A stretch of 64,000 nucleotides of DNA from Oceaniglobus trochenteri (lineage in GTDB: Bacteria; Pseudomonadota; Alphaproteobacteria; Rhodobacterales; Rhodobacteraceae), in assembly GCF_020529025.1 (NCBI RefSeq), contig NZ_JACNMM010000002.1, positions 248,001 to 312,000 of the forward strand, given 5' to 3'. The position numbers and the translations under genes were made by a program. The notes below the pieces were generated by a model that saw only the letters and a program-made list of their open reading frames with translations, ran no database searches and had not been told where the DNA came from. Shown here in pieces: positions 47,863-57,341 of the stretch. Numbering within the stretch: the first letter of the stretch is position 1; each line of letters starts with the position of its first letter.

Positions 47863-49155
47863 TCAATCGGCGAACGGGTCGGTCACCAGGATCGTGTCCT
47901 CCCGCTCGGGCGAGGTGGACAGGAGCGCGACGGGACAGCCGATCAGCTCTTCGACCCGGCGCACGTACTTGATGGCGTTGGCCGGCAGATCCGCCCAGGA
48001 GCGCGCACCCTCGGTCGATTCGCTCCAGCCGGGCATTTCTTCGTAGACCGGCACGCAGCGCGATTGCTGATCGGCAGCGGTGGGCAGGTAATCCAGCCGC
48101 GTGCCGTCCAGGTCATAGCCGACACAGATCTTCAGCGTTTCGAAGCCATCCAGCACGTCAAGCTTGGTCAGCGCGATGCCGTTCACCCCCGAGGTGGCAC
48201 AGGTCTGGCGCACCAGCACGGCGTCGAACCAGCCGCAGCGCCGCTTGCGCCCGGTCACGGTGCCGAATTCGTGCCCCCGCTCTCCCAGGCGCTGGCCCGT
48301 CTCGTCGTTCAGTTCGGCCGGGAACGGGCCTTCGCCCACGCGGGTGGTATAGGCCTTGACGATGCCCAGCACGAAGTCGATGGCGCCCGGCCCGATGCCG
48401 GTGCCCGTGGCCGCCTGCCCGGCGATCACGTTGGACGAGGTGACAAAGGGATAGGTGCCGAAATCGATGTCCAGCAGCGCGCCCTGCGCCCCTTCGAACA
48501 GGATGCGCTTGCCCGCGCGGCGCTGATCGTTCAGCACCTTCCAGACCGGCGCGGCATATTCCAGAACCGCCGGCGCGATCTCGTGCAGGGCATCGATCAG
48601 GGCCGCGCGGTCAACGGGTTCCAGCCCCAGACCACGGCGCAGGGCATCGTGATGCACCAGCGCGCGGTCGACGCGGGTTTCCAGCGTCGCCGGATCTGCC
48701 AGGTCGGCCACCCGCACCGAACGCCGCCCCACCTTGTCTTCATAGGCCGGCCCGATTCCACGCCCGGTGGTGCCGATCTTGGCGACACCCACCGCCGCTT
48801 CGCGGGCGCGGTCCAGTTCGCCGTGGATGGGCAGGATCAGGGGCGTGTTTTCGGCGATCATCAGGTTCTCGGGGGTGATGTCGACGCCCTGTTCGCGCAG
48901 CTTGGCGATTTCCTGCACCAGGTGCCAGGGGTCCAGCACCACACCGTTGCCGATCACCGAAAGCTTGCCACCCCGCACGATTCCCGAAGGCAGAAGCGAC
49001 AGCTTGAACACCTTGCCGTCGATCACCAGGGTGTGGCCCGCGTTGTGCCCGCCCTGAAACCGGGCGATCACATCGGCCCGCTCGCTCAGCCAGTCCACGA
49101 TCTTGCCTTTTCCCTCGTCCCCCCACTGGGCTCCGACGACGACGACATTGGCCAT
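47863..49155 (-). CDS. purA: Adenylosuccinate synthetase
   Basis: A 430-residue enzyme joining IMP and aspartate with GTP to form adenylosuccinate for AMP synthesis. The N-terminal GTP loop [38 protein letters not shown], and the C-terminal [11 protein letters not shown] and SVGYDLDG-like segments are all present. I chose ATG 49155, with AAGGAAG 5-6 bases upstream; the extension to 49368 is a chance open frame. Confidence 0.96.
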   Translation of the reverse strand: MANVVVVGAQWGDEGKGKIVDWLSERADVIARFQGGHNAGHTLVIDGKVFKLSLLPSGIVRGGKLSVIGNGVVLDPWHLVQEIAKLREQGVDITPENLMIAENTPLILPIHGELDRAREAAVGVAKIGTTGRGIGPAYEDKVGRRSVRVADLADPATLETRVDRALVHHDALRRGLGLEPVDRAALIDALHEIAPAVLEYAAPVWKVLNDQRRAGKRILFEGAQGALLDIDFGTYPFVTSSNVIAGQAATGTGIGPGAIDFVLGIVKAYTTRVGEGPFPAELNDETGQRLGERGHEFGTVTGRKRRCGWFDAVLVRQTCATSGVNGIALTKLDVLDGFETLKICVGYDLDGTRLDYLPTAADQQSRCVPVYEEMPGWSESTEGARSWADLPANAIKYVRRVEELIGCPVALLSTSPEREDTILVTDPFAD

Positions 49156-49312
49156 AAGGCTTCCTTTCCAGATCCGGTGTACCGCATTGCGTGCGGCCCG
49201 CGCCCGTATACGCGCGCCCGCAGGGCAGGACAAACGGATTTCACACCCGCCCGCAGGGTTTACAGCGCGCCCTTTCCTCTGCCATCCAGTGCCAAAGGGG
49301 ATGGAGGATCGA

Positions 49313-49708
49313 ATGGGGTTTCTGCTGCGCTGGCTTTTCGCGTTCGTCCTGTTGGCGGCGACGTTCAATCCGACCGACCTGAACTATGTGCGCTGGGTGC
49401 GCGCCAACTGGGATGACCAGATGCCCCTGGCGGTGCTTCTGGGGCTTCTCCTGCTGATCGGCTATATCGTCTATCTGCGGGCCACGGTGCGGTCGATCGG
49501 GGGAATCGGCATGGTGCTGGTGGCGGCGGTGGTGGGGGCCTTGATCTGGGTGCTCTACGATTATCAGGTGCTGCGGCTGGACAACCGCGATGCCAACACC
49601 TGGCTGGGCATTTTCGCCCTGTCTCTGGTTCTGGGCATCGGGCTGAGCTGGAGCCTGGCGCGGCGCAAGCTGTCGGGCCAGGCCGACATGGACGATGTCG
49701 ACGAATAG
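49313..49708 (+). CDS. DUF6524 family membrane protein
   Basis: A 131-residue protein with four hydrophobic helices ([68 protein letters not shown]) and a short acidic tail (DMDDVDE). It belongs to a Rhodobacterales family of unknown function, by memory DUF6524. GGAGG sits 5 bases before the ATG. Divergent from purA, and about 110 bases ahead of secG. Confidence 0.75.
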   Translation: MGFLLRWLFAFVLLAATFNPTDLNYVRWVRANWDDQMPLAVLLGLLLLIGYIVYLRATVRSIGGIGMVLVAAVVGALIWVLYDYQVLRLDNRDANTWLGIFALSLVLGIGLSWSLARRKLSGQADMDDVDE

Positions 49709-49816
49709 CGCTCCAGCACCGCACCGCGATGACCGCCACGGCCGCGACGCTTTGGGGTTGCGGCTTGGGGGTTTGGCTTTTAGATACCGCCTGTCCCAAT
49801 GCCAAAGGCCGCCGTC

Positions 49817-50176
49817 ATGGAAAACATCGTTCTTGTCGTTCATCTGATCCTGGCCCTGTGCCTGATCGGGGTCGTGCTTTTGCAGCGCTCCGAGGGGGGT
49901 GGACTGGGCATGGGCGGCGGTGGCGGCGGCGGTGCCGTATCGGCCCGTGGCGTTGCGACGGCGCTCACCAAGATGACCTGGATCTTCGCGATCTGCTTCA
50001 TCGGCACCTCGATCGGCCTGACGGTGATCGCGGCGCAGAAATCGGCCGGGTCCTCGGTTGTCGACCGCCTTGGCGTCGAAGCGCCGGCACAGACCGCACC
50101 CGACCTGCCCGCGGGCAGCGACCTGCTGCCCCCCAGCGCCGATGACACGCCGCTGACGCCGCCGCGCGCCGACTGA
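49817..50176 (+). CDS. secG: Preprotein translocase subunit SecG
   Basis: A 119-residue Sec channel subunit with two membrane helices (IVLVVHLILALCLIGVVLL and MTWIFAICFIGTSIGLTVIAA) flanking the typical Gly-rich cytoplasmic loop (QRSEGGGLGMGGGGGGG). A Pro/Asp-rich tail follows. The secG-pyrG order is common in alphaproteobacteria. ATG 49817 (MENIVL) is preferred over 49799; AAGG lies 9 bases upstream. Confidence 0.92.
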   Translation: MENIVLVVHLILALCLIGVVLLQRSEGGGLGMGGGGGGGAVSARGVATALTKMTWIFAICFIGTSIGLTVIAAQKSAGSSVVDRLGVEAPAQTAPDLPAGSDLLPPSADDTPLTPPRAD

Positions 50177-50187
50177 TTCCGAAAACT

Positions 50188-50211
50188 GTGGGGCGCCCGC
50201 CCGGGCACCCC
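50188..50211 (+). terminator. GC-rich hairpin after secG
   Basis: TGGGG-C-GCCCG-CC-CGGGC-A-CCCCA forms a nearly unbroken stem 12 bases after the secG stop. There is no T run, so termination strength is unclear; it may be Rho-assisted or a pause. Confidence 0.45.
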
Positions 50212-50263
50212 AAGATGTTGCGGTCTGGTTGCGGGCAGAGCGCGAATCCTGTAAGGCTTAAAT

Positions 50264-50345
50264 CCCGTGGTGGTGCGCAATCCGCACCGCATTCCGACAG
50301 TATTTGCATCGCGACTAGGCGATCATCCAAGCGTTCAACCACGGG
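50264..50345 (+). promoter_or_regulatory. Structured leader of pyrG
   Basis: CCCGTGGT (50264-50271) is complementary to ACCACGGG (50338-50345) and encloses the hairpin GGTGCG-CAATC-CGCACC (50272-50288). The distal strand includes part of the GGGGG Shine-Dalgarno sequence (50343-50347) for the ATG at 50357, so folding could block translation. No known riboswitch class is recognised. Confidence 0.45.
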
Positions 50346-50356
50346 GGCCTTCGATC

Positions 50357-52000
50357 ATGGCACGGTATGTTTTCATCACGGGCGGTGTCGTTTCATCCCT
50401 GGGCAAGGGGCTGGCATCGGCGGCCCTTGGTGCGCTGTTGCAGGCCCGCGGGTTCTCGGTGCGACTGCGCAAGCTCGACCCTTATCTCAACGTCGATCCC
50501 GGCACGATGTCGCCCTTCGAACACGGCGAGGTTTTCGTAACCGACGACGGCGCCGAGACCGACCTTGACCTGGGCCATTACGAACGCTTCACCGGGGTGG
50601 CGGCGCGCAACACCGATTCCGTCTCGTCCGGGCGGATCTATTCCACCGTTCTCGAAAAGGAACGGCGCGGCGATTACCTGGGCAAGACGATCCAAGTGAT
50701 TCCCCACGTAACCAACGAGATCAAGGATTTCCTCAAGGTCGGCGCCGACGAGGTGGATTTCATGCTTTGCGAAATCGGCGGCACGGTCGGCGATATCGAG
50801 GGCCTGCCCTTCTTCGAGGCGATCCGCCAGTTCGCCCAGGACCGCCCGCGCGGCGAATGCATCTTCATGCATCTCACCCTGTTGCCCTGGATCGCGGCAA
50901 GCGGCGAGTTGAAGACCAAGCCCACCCAGCACAGCGTGAAAGAACTGCGCAGCATCGGCATCGCCCCCGACATCCTGGTCTGCCGCAGCGAAAAGCTGAT
51001 CCCGCAGAAAGAGCGGGAAAAGCTGGCGTTGTTCTGCAACGTCCGCCCCGACAGCGTGATCGCCGCCTATGACCTGAAATCCATCTACGAGGCCCCCCTG
51101 GCCTATCACCGCGAAGGGCTGGACCAGGCGGTTCTGGACGCTTTCGGCATCTCCCCCGCCCCGCGCCCCAACCTGACCCGTTGGGAGGATGTCTATGACC
51201 GCATCTACAACCCCGAGGGCGAAGTGCGCATCGCCATCGTCGGCAAGTACACCCAGCTTGAGGACGCCTATAAATCCATTGCCGAGGCGCTGACCCATGG
51301 TGGCATGGCCAACCGGGTGAAGGTGCGGATCGAATGGGTGGATGCCGAGCTGTTCGAACGCGGCGATGCCGCCGCCTCGCTTGAAGGCTTCCATGCCATT
51401 CTCGTGCCCGGCGGCTTTGGCGAACGCGGCACCGAGGGCAAGATCAAGGCGGCGGAATATGCCCGAACCCGCAAGATTCCCTACCTGGGCATCTGCCTCG
51501 GGATGCAGATGGCCGTGGTCGAGGCCGCGCGCAACCTGGCCGGGCTTGCCACCGCGGGGTCCGAGGAATTCGACCACGAGGCCGGAAAGAAGCGGTTTGA
51601 ACCCGTGGTCTATCACCTCAAGGAATGGGTGCAGGGCAACCACACCGTCGCCCGCCGGGTCGACGACAACAAGGGCGGCACCATGCGTCTGGGCGCCTAT
51701 ACCGCCAACCTGGCCGAAGGATCGAAGGTCGCCGAGATCTATGGCACCAACGTGATCGAGGAACGCCACCGCCACCGCTATGAGGTGGACATGGCCTATC
51801 GCAAGGCGCTGGAGGAAAAGGGCATGGCCTTCTCGGGCATGTCCCCCGACGGACGCCTGCCCGAGATCGTCGAAGTGACCGACCACCCCTGGTTCATCGG
51901 CGTGCAGTTCCACCCCGAGCTGAAATCCAAACCCTTCGATCCCCATCCCCTGTTCAAGGATTTCGTGCGCGCGGCGAAGGACGTGTCGCGGCTGGTTTAA
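50357..52000 (+). CDS. pyrG: CTP synthase
   Basis: A 547-residue amidotransferase converting UTP to CTP. The N-terminal synthetase domain begins [18 protein letters not shown] and contains [19 protein letters not shown] and GGTVGDIE. The C-terminal glutaminase domain holds the catalytic Cys in [12 protein letters not shown] and the His-Glu pair in VQFHPELKS. Complete. A structured leader precedes it. Confidence 0.97.
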   Translation: MARYVFITGGVVSSLGKGLASAALGALLQARGFSVRLRKLDPYLNVDPGTMSPFEHGEVFVTDDGAETDLDLGHYERFTGVAARNTDSVSSGRIYSTVLEKERRGDYLGKTIQVIPHVTNEIKDFLKVGADEVDFMLCEIGGTVGDIEGLPFFEAIRQFAQDRPRGECIFMHLTLLPWIAASGELKTKPTQHSVKELRSIGIAPDILVCRSEKLIPQKEREKLALFCNVRPDSVIAAYDLKSIYEAPLAYHREGLDQAVLDAFGISPAPRPNLTRWEDVYDRIYNPEGEVRIAIVGKYTQLEDAYKSIAEALTHGGMANRVKVRIEWVDAELFERGDAAASLEGFHAILVPGGFGERGTEGKIKAAEYARTRKIPYLGICLGMQMAVVEAARNLAGLATAGSEEFDHEAGKKRFEPVVYHLKEWVQGNHTVARRVDDNKGGTMRLGAYTANLAEGSKVAEIYGTNVIEERHRHRYEVDMAYRKALEEKGMAFSGMSPDGRLPEIVEVTDHPWFIGVQFHPELKSKPFDPHPLFKDFVRAAKDVSRLV

Positions 52001-52091
52001 CCAAGGCCGGAGAAGGGGATTTACTGGCTGCGTCAGCGGCGGATGGGACCGGGGGATTCGCACTTTCCCGAACCGGTGATTTGGTAGATAG

Positions 52092-52106
52092 TTAACAAAT
52101 GGTTAA
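52092..52106. promoter_or_regulatory. CtrA-type box TTAA-N7-TTAA
   Basis: TTAACAAATGGTTAA matches the CtrA consensus (TTAA, seven bases, TTAA) exactly. It lies 20 bases before the microprotein ATG at 52127, in the most AT-rich gap of this region. CtrA is the conserved response regulator of alphaproteobacteria. Confidence 0.55.
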
Positions 52107-52126
52107 TTCTATTTGAAAGCTATCCA

Positions 52127-52312
52127 ATGAAAATCGTTCTGATCTGTTTCGCAGCGCTTGCCCTGTCAACTCCGGCAAGCGCGGGCTTCTCATCTGCCCA
52201 CCCCTCGCTGACGCCTCCGTCGGAAAGCACCGGCCATTCAGGGGGTTGCCGCAAATCCTCGCCTCCCGGTCAGTGCTGCCATGCCGGATCGAAACCCCTT
52301 CACTGCCACTGA
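52127..52312 (+). CDS. Cys/His-rich secreted microprotein
   Basis: 61 residues: a signal peptide (MKIVLICFAALALSTPASAG), a short Ser/Pro-rich spacer and a compact C-terminal motif GGCRKSSPPGQCCHAGSKP ending LHCH. The pattern is C-x8-C-C-H-x6-H-C-H, suited to bind a metal or form two disulfides in the periplasm. I recall similar CRK(S/D)SPPGQCCH tails in alphaproteobacterial small proteins, but no function. The ribosome site is weak. A perfect CtrA-type box is 20 bases upstream. The rest of the 320-base gap after pyrG has no other supported gene. Confidence 0.6.
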   Translation: MKIVLICFAALALSTPASAGFSSAHPSLTPPSESTGHSGGCRKSSPPGQCCHAGSKPLHCH

Positions 52313-52326
52313 TCCCCAAAGGCCCC

Positions 52327-53094
52327 TCACGCCATCATCCCGGTGTCGCCGCAGACCGATATCGCCTGCCCCGAGATCGTCGCGCCCCGGTGCGAGGCCA
52401 GGAACAGGGCCTGGTCGGCAATCTGGCGGGGTGTCACATAGTCCTTGATCGAGGAATAGGAAAAGGCCCGCGCCTCGGTTTCGGCAAAGCTCACCCCCTG
52501 GGCCTGGGCCTTGGCCTCAAGCACCCGGCGTTGGCGATCCCCGGCCACCAGGCCCGGCAGGATGGCGTTCACACGCACCCCCTGCCCGCCCAGTTCGATG
52601 GCCAGCGACTTGGTGAACCCGATCACCCCCCATTTCGCCGCCGCATAGGGACTGCGCAGGGCAAAGCCCACCCGCCCCGCCAGCGAGGACAGGTTGATCA
52701 TCGCGGCGTTGTCGCTGGCGATCAGCGCCGGAACCGCGCGGCGGGCGACATTGAACTGACCGGTCAGGCAGACGGCCAGGGTATCGTCCCAGGCGCCCGG
52801 GTCGATATCCTGCACCGCGCCGGTGGGGCCTGCGATCCCGGCATTGTTCACCAGGCAATCGAGACCGCCCAGATGGTCAAGCGCGGCCTTCATGAAGCGG
52901 TCGACGGCATCCCTGTCGGCCACGTTGCATTCCAATCCGACAATCCCTTCGGGCAGGCCTGTCAGCGCGCCGGCATCCACATCGCAGACCACCACGCGCG
53001 CGCCCTCTTCGGCAAAGGCGCGGGCAATCTCCAGCCCGATTCCCGCCGCCCCGGCCGTGACGATCACCCGATGCCCGTTCAGCTTCAAATCCAT
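52327..53094 (-). CDS. SDR family oxidoreductase
   Basis: A 255-residue short-chain dehydrogenase. The cofactor motif TAGAAGIGLEIA departs slightly from TGxxxGIG. NNAG (VNNAGIAG), the catalytic Ser in INLSSLAG and YxxxK as YAAAKWG are present, and CDVDA after strand beta-2 suggests NAD+ preference (acidic Asp). Substrate unknown. Start ATG 53094. It converges on the microprotein gene with a 14-base gap. Confidence 0.87.
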   Translation of the reverse strand: MDLKLNGHRVIVTAGAAGIGLEIARAFAEEGARVVVCDVDAGALTGLPEGIVGLECNVADRDAVDRFMKAALDHLGGLDCLVNNAGIAGPTGAVQDIDPGAWDDTLAVCLTGQFNVARRAVPALIASDNAAMINLSSLAGRVGFALRSPYAAAKWGVIGFTKSLAIELGGQGVRVNAILPGLVAGDRQRRVLEAKAQAQGVSFAETEARAFSYSSIKDYVTPRQIADQALFLASHRGATISGQAISVCGDTGMMA

Positions 53095-53152
53095 GGCTCT
53101 TTTCCCTCTTTGCCCATAGGGTGGCGCAAACCTACCCCTTCGGAGTGACAGA

Positions 53153-53446
53153 ATGCCCAAAGGTTACTGGATCGCAAACAACATCGTTCACGACGCCGAC
53201 GAATACGCCCGCTACAAGGCGGCCAACGGCGCCGTCTTCGCCCGCCATGGCGCGCGGTTCATCGTGCGCGGCGGCACGCAGGAGGCGCGTGAGGGCGATC
53301 CCTTTCCGCGGTCGGTCGTGATCGAATTTCCCAGCTATGCCCAGGCGCTCGCCTGCTACGAAGACCCCGATTACCAGGCGGCCAAGGCCATCCGTGAACC
53401 GGCATCGCAGACGCGGCTGGTGATCGTCGAAGGCTATGACGGCTAG
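53153..53446 (+). CDS. DUF1330 family protein
   Basis: A 97-residue single-domain protein of the DUF1330 ferredoxin-like (dimeric alpha-beta barrel) family, with KGYWIANNIVHDADEYARY at the start and SVVIEFPSYAQALACYEDPDY in the core. Function unknown. It ends 3 bases before rlmJ, so the two are co-transcribed. Confidence 0.87.
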   Translation: MPKGYWIANNIVHDADEYARYKAANGAVFARHGARFIVRGGTQEAREGDPFPRSVVIEFPSYAQALACYEDPDYQAAKAIREPASQTRLVIVEGYDG

Positions 53447-53449
53447 GCG

Positions 53450-54220
53450 ATGCTGTCGTATCAACATGGCTATCACGCCGGCAACCTCGCCGATGTCCAC
53501 AAACATGCCCTGCTGGCGTGGATGCTGCGGTATCTGACCGCCAAGGACAAACCGCTGTTCTATCTTGAAACCCACGCCGGGCGCGGGCTTTACGATCTGG
53601 CCGCGCCCGAGGCCGCCAAGACCGGCGAAGCGGCGGCGGGGATCACGCGCGCAGAACCGATGCTGCCCCGCGATCACCCCTATCGCGCGGTGCTTGCGGC
53701 GACCCGTGCGCGCCATGGCGCCACGGCCTATCCCGGCTCTCCCCTTGTGGCCGATCATTTCCTGCGCCCCGGAGACTCCTGCCACCTGGCCGAGCTTCAC
53801 CCCGCCGAACACGCGGCGCTGTCGCAGGCCAGCACCCGCGCGACGCTGCACAAGGCCGATGGGCTGGCGCTGGCCCATGCCCTTCTGCCGCCCACCCCGC
53901 GCCGGGGGCTGGCGCTGATCGACCCGAGTTACGAGGTGAAGACCGAATATGGCGATCTGGCGCGGCTGATCCCGCAGCTTCACGCCAAGTGGAATGTCGG
54001 CGTGATCCTGCTGTGGTATCCGATCCTGCCCGACGAGCGCCACCGGCCCATGGTGCGCAGCCTGCAAAGCGCGCTGCCCGATGCGATCAGCCACGAGGTG
54101 GCCTTCACCCCGGCCCGCCCCGGCCACGGAATGCAGGGCAGCGGCATGTTCATGGTCAACCCGCCCTGGGGCACAAAGGAAGAGGCCGCCCGATTGGACG
54201 GCCTCTTCGCGAAACTTTAG
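53450..54220 (+). CDS. rlmJ: 23S rRNA (adenine-2030-N6)-methyltransferase
   Basis: A 256-residue RlmJ-type enzyme. It shows the family start MLSYQHGYHAGNLADVHKH, the SAM-binding ETHAGRGLYDL, and LIDPSYEVKTEY, a DPPY-type catalytic motif with Ser in place of the second Pro, as usual in RlmJ. It methylates A2030 of 23S rRNA. Coupled closely to the DUF1330 gene. Confidence 0.92.
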   Translation: MLSYQHGYHAGNLADVHKHALLAWMLRYLTAKDKPLFYLETHAGRGLYDLAAPEAAKTGEAAAGITRAEPMLPRDHPYRAVLAATRARHGATAYPGSPLVADHFLRPGDSCHLAELHPAEHAALSQASTRATLHKADGLALAHALLPPTPRRGLALIDPSYEVKTEYGDLARLIPQLHAKWNVGVILLWYPILPDERHRPMVRSLQSALPDAISHEVAFTPARPGHGMQGSGMFMVNPPWGTKEEAARLDGLFAKL

Positions 54221-54226
54221 GGCAGA

Positions 54227-55063
54227 TCAGAAATCCAGGGTGATCCGGCGGGTGATGCCGATGCGCACACCATACTGGTCGCGGTCGCCCTGGCGCACGA
54301 TGGGGCTGTCGGCGGCATCGCCGGTGAAGCGATCCCAGGTCACGGCGCCCTCGACACCCCAGTTGTCGTCGATCTTGTAGGTAGCGCCCAGTTCGATCCC
54401 GGCGCTCAGCACGCCACCGTCGGCGTTGAAGGCACGCCCGGCAAAGTTGCTGCCCGCCGCGCCGGCCTCGGCAGCGCTGACGCCGAAATAGGTCTGCGCG
54501 TAATCGTCCGAGCCGACGAAGACACGCGGACCGATGGACAGCGACAGGCGGTCGGTGGGGTGGAATTTCACATCCGCGCCCAGTTCACCGACAAAGGATT
54601 CGTGCCCGACAACGCCGTAACGCAAATCGGCGAAGGCATCGAAGTTGCGCGAGGTATAGCCCAGGCCAAGGCCCAGTTCGACACTGGCATCCACATCGTT
54701 CAGGCCGCGCAGTTCGGCGTGATCGGCCGCCTCACGTTTGCCGATATAGCGGAACGACCCCCGCAGGCCCAGGCCATAGCGCGGATCGTTGGCATCGGCG
54801 CTGCCGAAGCTGCGCCCACCCGGCAGGCGAAGGAAATTGAGCCCCAGCGCGAAATCGGGGCCGACGCTGTAATCGCCGGAACCGAAATAATCGGGCGCAA
54901 CCGAAGCTCCGCCACGCACCGTGAAGATCAGATCGGGGGTCGCCGCGGGCACCGCCTGATAGACGGGGGCCGGTTCGGTCGTCGTCGTGCCAAGATCACC
55001 CGCCAGAACGGCGGAGGGCGCGACGAGGGACAGAATGGCAAGGGCGCGGGGCAGCAGGGACAT
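54227..55063 (-). CDS. MipA/OmpV family outer membrane protein
   Basis: About 278 residues. A signal peptide (MSLLPRALAILSLVAPSAVLA) is followed by alternating polar/hydrophobic strands of a small beta-barrel, with the MipA/OmpV-like YFGVSAAEA segment near residue 205 and a C-terminal Phe (RRITLDF) as outer membrane proteins require for assembly. MipA scaffolds murein synthesis and hydrolysis in E. coli. ATG 55063 fits the signal peptide best; a start at 55093 is possible. Confidence 0.87.
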   Translation of the reverse strand: MSLLPRALAILSLVAPSAVLAGDLGTTTTEPAPVYQAVPAATPDLIFTVRGGASVAPDYFGSGDYSVGPDFALGLNFLRLPGGRSFGSADANDPRYGLGLRGSFRYIGKREAADHAELRGLNDVDASVELGLGLGYTSRNFDAFADLRYGVVGHESFVGELGADVKFHPTDRLSLSIGPRVFVGSDDYAQTYFGVSAAEAGAAGSNFAGRAFNADGGVLSAGIELGATYKIDDNWGVEGAVTWDRFTGDAADSPIVRQGDRDQYGVRIGITRRITLDF

Positions 55064-55214
55064 TGGCGTGATTCCAGGGGCAGACATGAACATTGGGATG
55101 TTTATAGCGATATTGGTGGGTTTGCGCAGTCACCGATGCACAAGATTTTGTGTCATTGTATTTATGCCATAAGGCGCCCTTCCCCCCGTTGGCGGCGCGC
55201 TTTATATGCGGTGC

Positions 55215-55658
55215 ATGTTTGCTGATCTCATCCGCCGTCTCACCGCGCCCGAACCCGAGCGCCTGCCCGATCCCGACGCCCGGCTTGCGCTGGCGGCGCT
55301 GCTGGTGCGCATCGCCCGCACCGACGGCGAGTATTCCGATGTCGAGATAGACCGGATCGACCGGGTGCTGGCCCAACGCCACGGCATGTCGCCCTTCGAG
55401 GCCGCCGCCCTGCGCCGCGATGCCGAACAGGTCGAATCCGAGGCCCCCGACACCGTGCGCTTCACCCGCGCCATCAAGGAGGCGGTGGATTTCGACGACC
55501 GGATGCAGGTGATCGAAGCGCTGTGGGACATCGTCCTGGCCGACGGCGTGCGCGACGAAGAGGAAAATGCCCTGCTGCGCCTGGTTGCGCCGATGCTGGG
55601 GCTGAACGACCGCGACAGCAACCTGGCCCGCCAACGGGTCGAGGCGCGCCGGGGATGA
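55215..55658 (+). CDS. TerB family (tellurite resistance-like) protein
   Basis: A 147-residue all-helical protein with the TerB/DjlA-like fold: LALAALLVRIARTDGEYSDVEIDRID, then WDIVLADGVRDEEENALLRLVAPMLGL. The paired acidic helices can bind a metal. No other ter genes are present, so tellurite resistance itself is unlikely. The stop overlaps the start of the next gene (ATGA). Start chosen at ATG 55215; ATG 55206 is also open. Confidence 0.83.
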   Translation: MFADLIRRLTAPEPERLPDPDARLALAALLVRIARTDGEYSDVEIDRIDRVLAQRHGMSPFEAAALRRDAEQVESEAPDTVRFTRAIKEAVDFDDRMQVIEALWDIVLADGVRDEEENALLRLVAPMLGLNDRDSNLARQRVEARRG

Positions 55659-56470
55659 TCGCCAGCCTGCCGATGTACGACCGCGCCGAAACCTCGGCGG
55701 CGCATGATGCCCTCTGGGCGCTGCTGCGCGACCGGCTGCACGACCGGGGCATCGACGCCCCTGCCCGGCTGACCCGAGGGCCCGATCTCTGGGCCGAATG
55801 GGAATCGGGCGATCTTCTTCTGGGCCAGACCTGCAACCTGCCCCTGCGCGCCCGCCTGCATCCGCGCGTGGCCCTTGTGGGCAACCCCGACCTGGCGCTG
55901 GACGATACGCCGCCCGGCCATTACCACAGCCTGATCGTGACCCGCGCCGGTGAACCCACCGAAATTGCGCAGCACGCCCATGGCCGTTTCGCCCTGAACG
56001 ACGCGATGTCGCATTCGGGCTGGGGCGCGGCGCAGGTTCTGGCCCGCCGGCACGGGTTCACCTTTGCCCGCACACTGGAAACCGGCGCCCACAGCGCCAG
56101 CGCCGCCGCCCTGGCCGAGGGGCGGGCCGATATCGCCGCCATCGACGCCCACACCTGGCGCAGCCTTCTGGCCTATGACAGTCATGTGACCGACCGGCTT
56201 CAGGTGATCGGGCGCACCGAAGCCTCGCCCGCGCCGCCCTATATCACCGCCTTCCCGCAACTGGTGCCGGTGCTGTTGCGCGCCCTGTCGTCCGCCATTG
56301 CCGCCCTGCCCGCCGCGCATCGCGCCACGCTGGGCCTTGCGGGGGTGGTGCAGGTGCCGCTAGCCGCGCATCTGTCGCTGCCCAATCCGCCCGAACCGCG
56401 GCGCCAGGGGCGCGAAACCGGGGCTTCCGCAACGTCAGAGGCCAATTCGGCGTTGCAATCGGTGAACTAA
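55655..56470 (+). CDS. PhnD-like periplasmic-binding fold protein without signal peptide
   Basis: A 271-residue protein with the phosphate/phosphonate binding-protein fold (ASLPMYDRAETSAAHDALWALLRDRL, GQTCNLPL, ALNDAMSHSGWGA, GAHSASAAALAEGRADIAAID). It lacks a visible signal peptide. That is atypical for a transport binding protein and suggests a cytoplasmic ligand sensor or an exported form with a missed start. It overlaps the TerB-like gene by 4 bases and lies 42 bases ahead of an amino acid ABC ATPase gene. Confidence 0.72.
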   Translation: MIASLPMYDRAETSAAHDALWALLRDRLHDRGIDAPARLTRGPDLWAEWESGDLLLGQTCNLPLRARLHPRVALVGNPDLALDDTPPGHYHSLIVTRAGEPTEIAQHAHGRFALNDAMSHSGWGAAQVLARRHGFTFARTLETGAHSASAAALAEGRADIAAIDAHTWRSLLAYDSHVTDRLQVIGRTEASPAPPYITAFPQLVPVLLRALSSAIAALPAAHRATLGLAGVVQVPLAAHLSLPNPPEPRRQGRETGASATSEANSALQSVN

Positions 56471-56511
56471 TCCGCCCTACTTGGGCGGACTTTCCCAGTG
56501 ATGATTGCCAC

Positions 56512-57291
56512 GTGACCGAAACCAACCCGCCTGTCATCGAGATCCGCGACCTCCACAAGAGCTATGGCTCGCTCGAAGTGCTCAAGGGCGTCGACATGGT
56601 GGCGCCGCGCGGTCATGTCGTATCGCTGATCGGATCGTCGGGGTCGGGGAAATCCACGCTTCTGCGCTGTGCGAACCTTCTGGAAGACAGCCAGCAGGGC
56701 GAAATCCTGTTCGAGGGTGAACCGATCGCCTGGCGCGGCACCGGCCTTGGCCGCCATCCGGCCAACCGCACCCAGGTGACGCGCATCCGCACGAACCTGT
56801 CGATGGTGTTCCAGCAGTTCAACCTCTGGGGCCACATGACGATCCTGCAAAACGTGATGGAGGCGCCGGTCACGGTGCTGAAACGCGATGCGGCGGAGGT
56901 TGAGGAAAAGGCCCGCGGCTATCTCGACAAGGTGGGCATCGGCGACAAGTGCGATGCCTATCCGGCCATGCTTTCGGGCGGGCAGCAGCAGCGCGCCGCC
57001 ATCGCCCGCGCCCTCTGCATGGAGCCGCGCGCTCTGCTATTCGACGAACCCACCTCGGCGCTCGACCCCGAGCTGGAACAAGAGGTGGTGCGCGTCATCA
57101 AGGCCCTGGCCGAGGAAGGGCGCACCATGCTGATCGTGACCCACGACATGCGCATGGCCGCCGATGTGTCCGATCACGTCGTCTTCCTGCACCAGGGCCG
57201 CATCGAAGAGGAAGGGCCGCCCGAAACCCTGTTCGGCGCGCCCAAGACGGAACGCCTGCAAGGGTTCCTCAATGCCGGAAAACCGCAGTAA
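56512..57291 (+). CDS. Polar amino acid ABC transporter ATPase (HisP/GlnQ type)
   Basis: A 259-residue ATPase with Walker A GSSGSGKSTLLRC, signature LSGGQQQRAAIARAL, Walker B ALLFDEPTSALDPE and the switch His (VTHDMRMA). It is closest to the histidine/lysine-arginine family. It should energise the permeases at 58260 and 59057 with the binding protein at 57342. Confidence 0.92.
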   Translation: MTETNPPVIEIRDLHKSYGSLEVLKGVDMVAPRGHVVSLIGSSGSGKSTLLRCANLLEDSQQGEILFEGEPIAWRGTGLGRHPANRTQVTRIRTNLSMVFQQFNLWGHMTILQNVMEAPVTVLKRDAAEVEEKARGYLDKVGIGDKCDAYPAMLSGGQQQRAAIARALCMEPRALLFDEPTSALDPELEQEVVRVIKALAEEGRTMLIVTHDMRMAADVSDHVVFLHQGRIEEEGPPETLFGAPKTERLQGFLNAGKPQ

Positions 57292-57341
57292 CGCCGGCCA
57301 ACCGGCGCAATAAATCAAACACTTACCACGGGAGAACCAAA

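Noticed and set aside
50221-50300. Possible tRNA-like fold before pyrG
   Set aside because: No acceptor stem, T-loop or D-loop signatures; the pairing is better explained as a leader structure.
52092-52319. Minus-strand frame opposite the microprotein
   Set aside because: No ribosome site, and it covers the CtrA box; the plus-strand peptide has a clear signal sequence.
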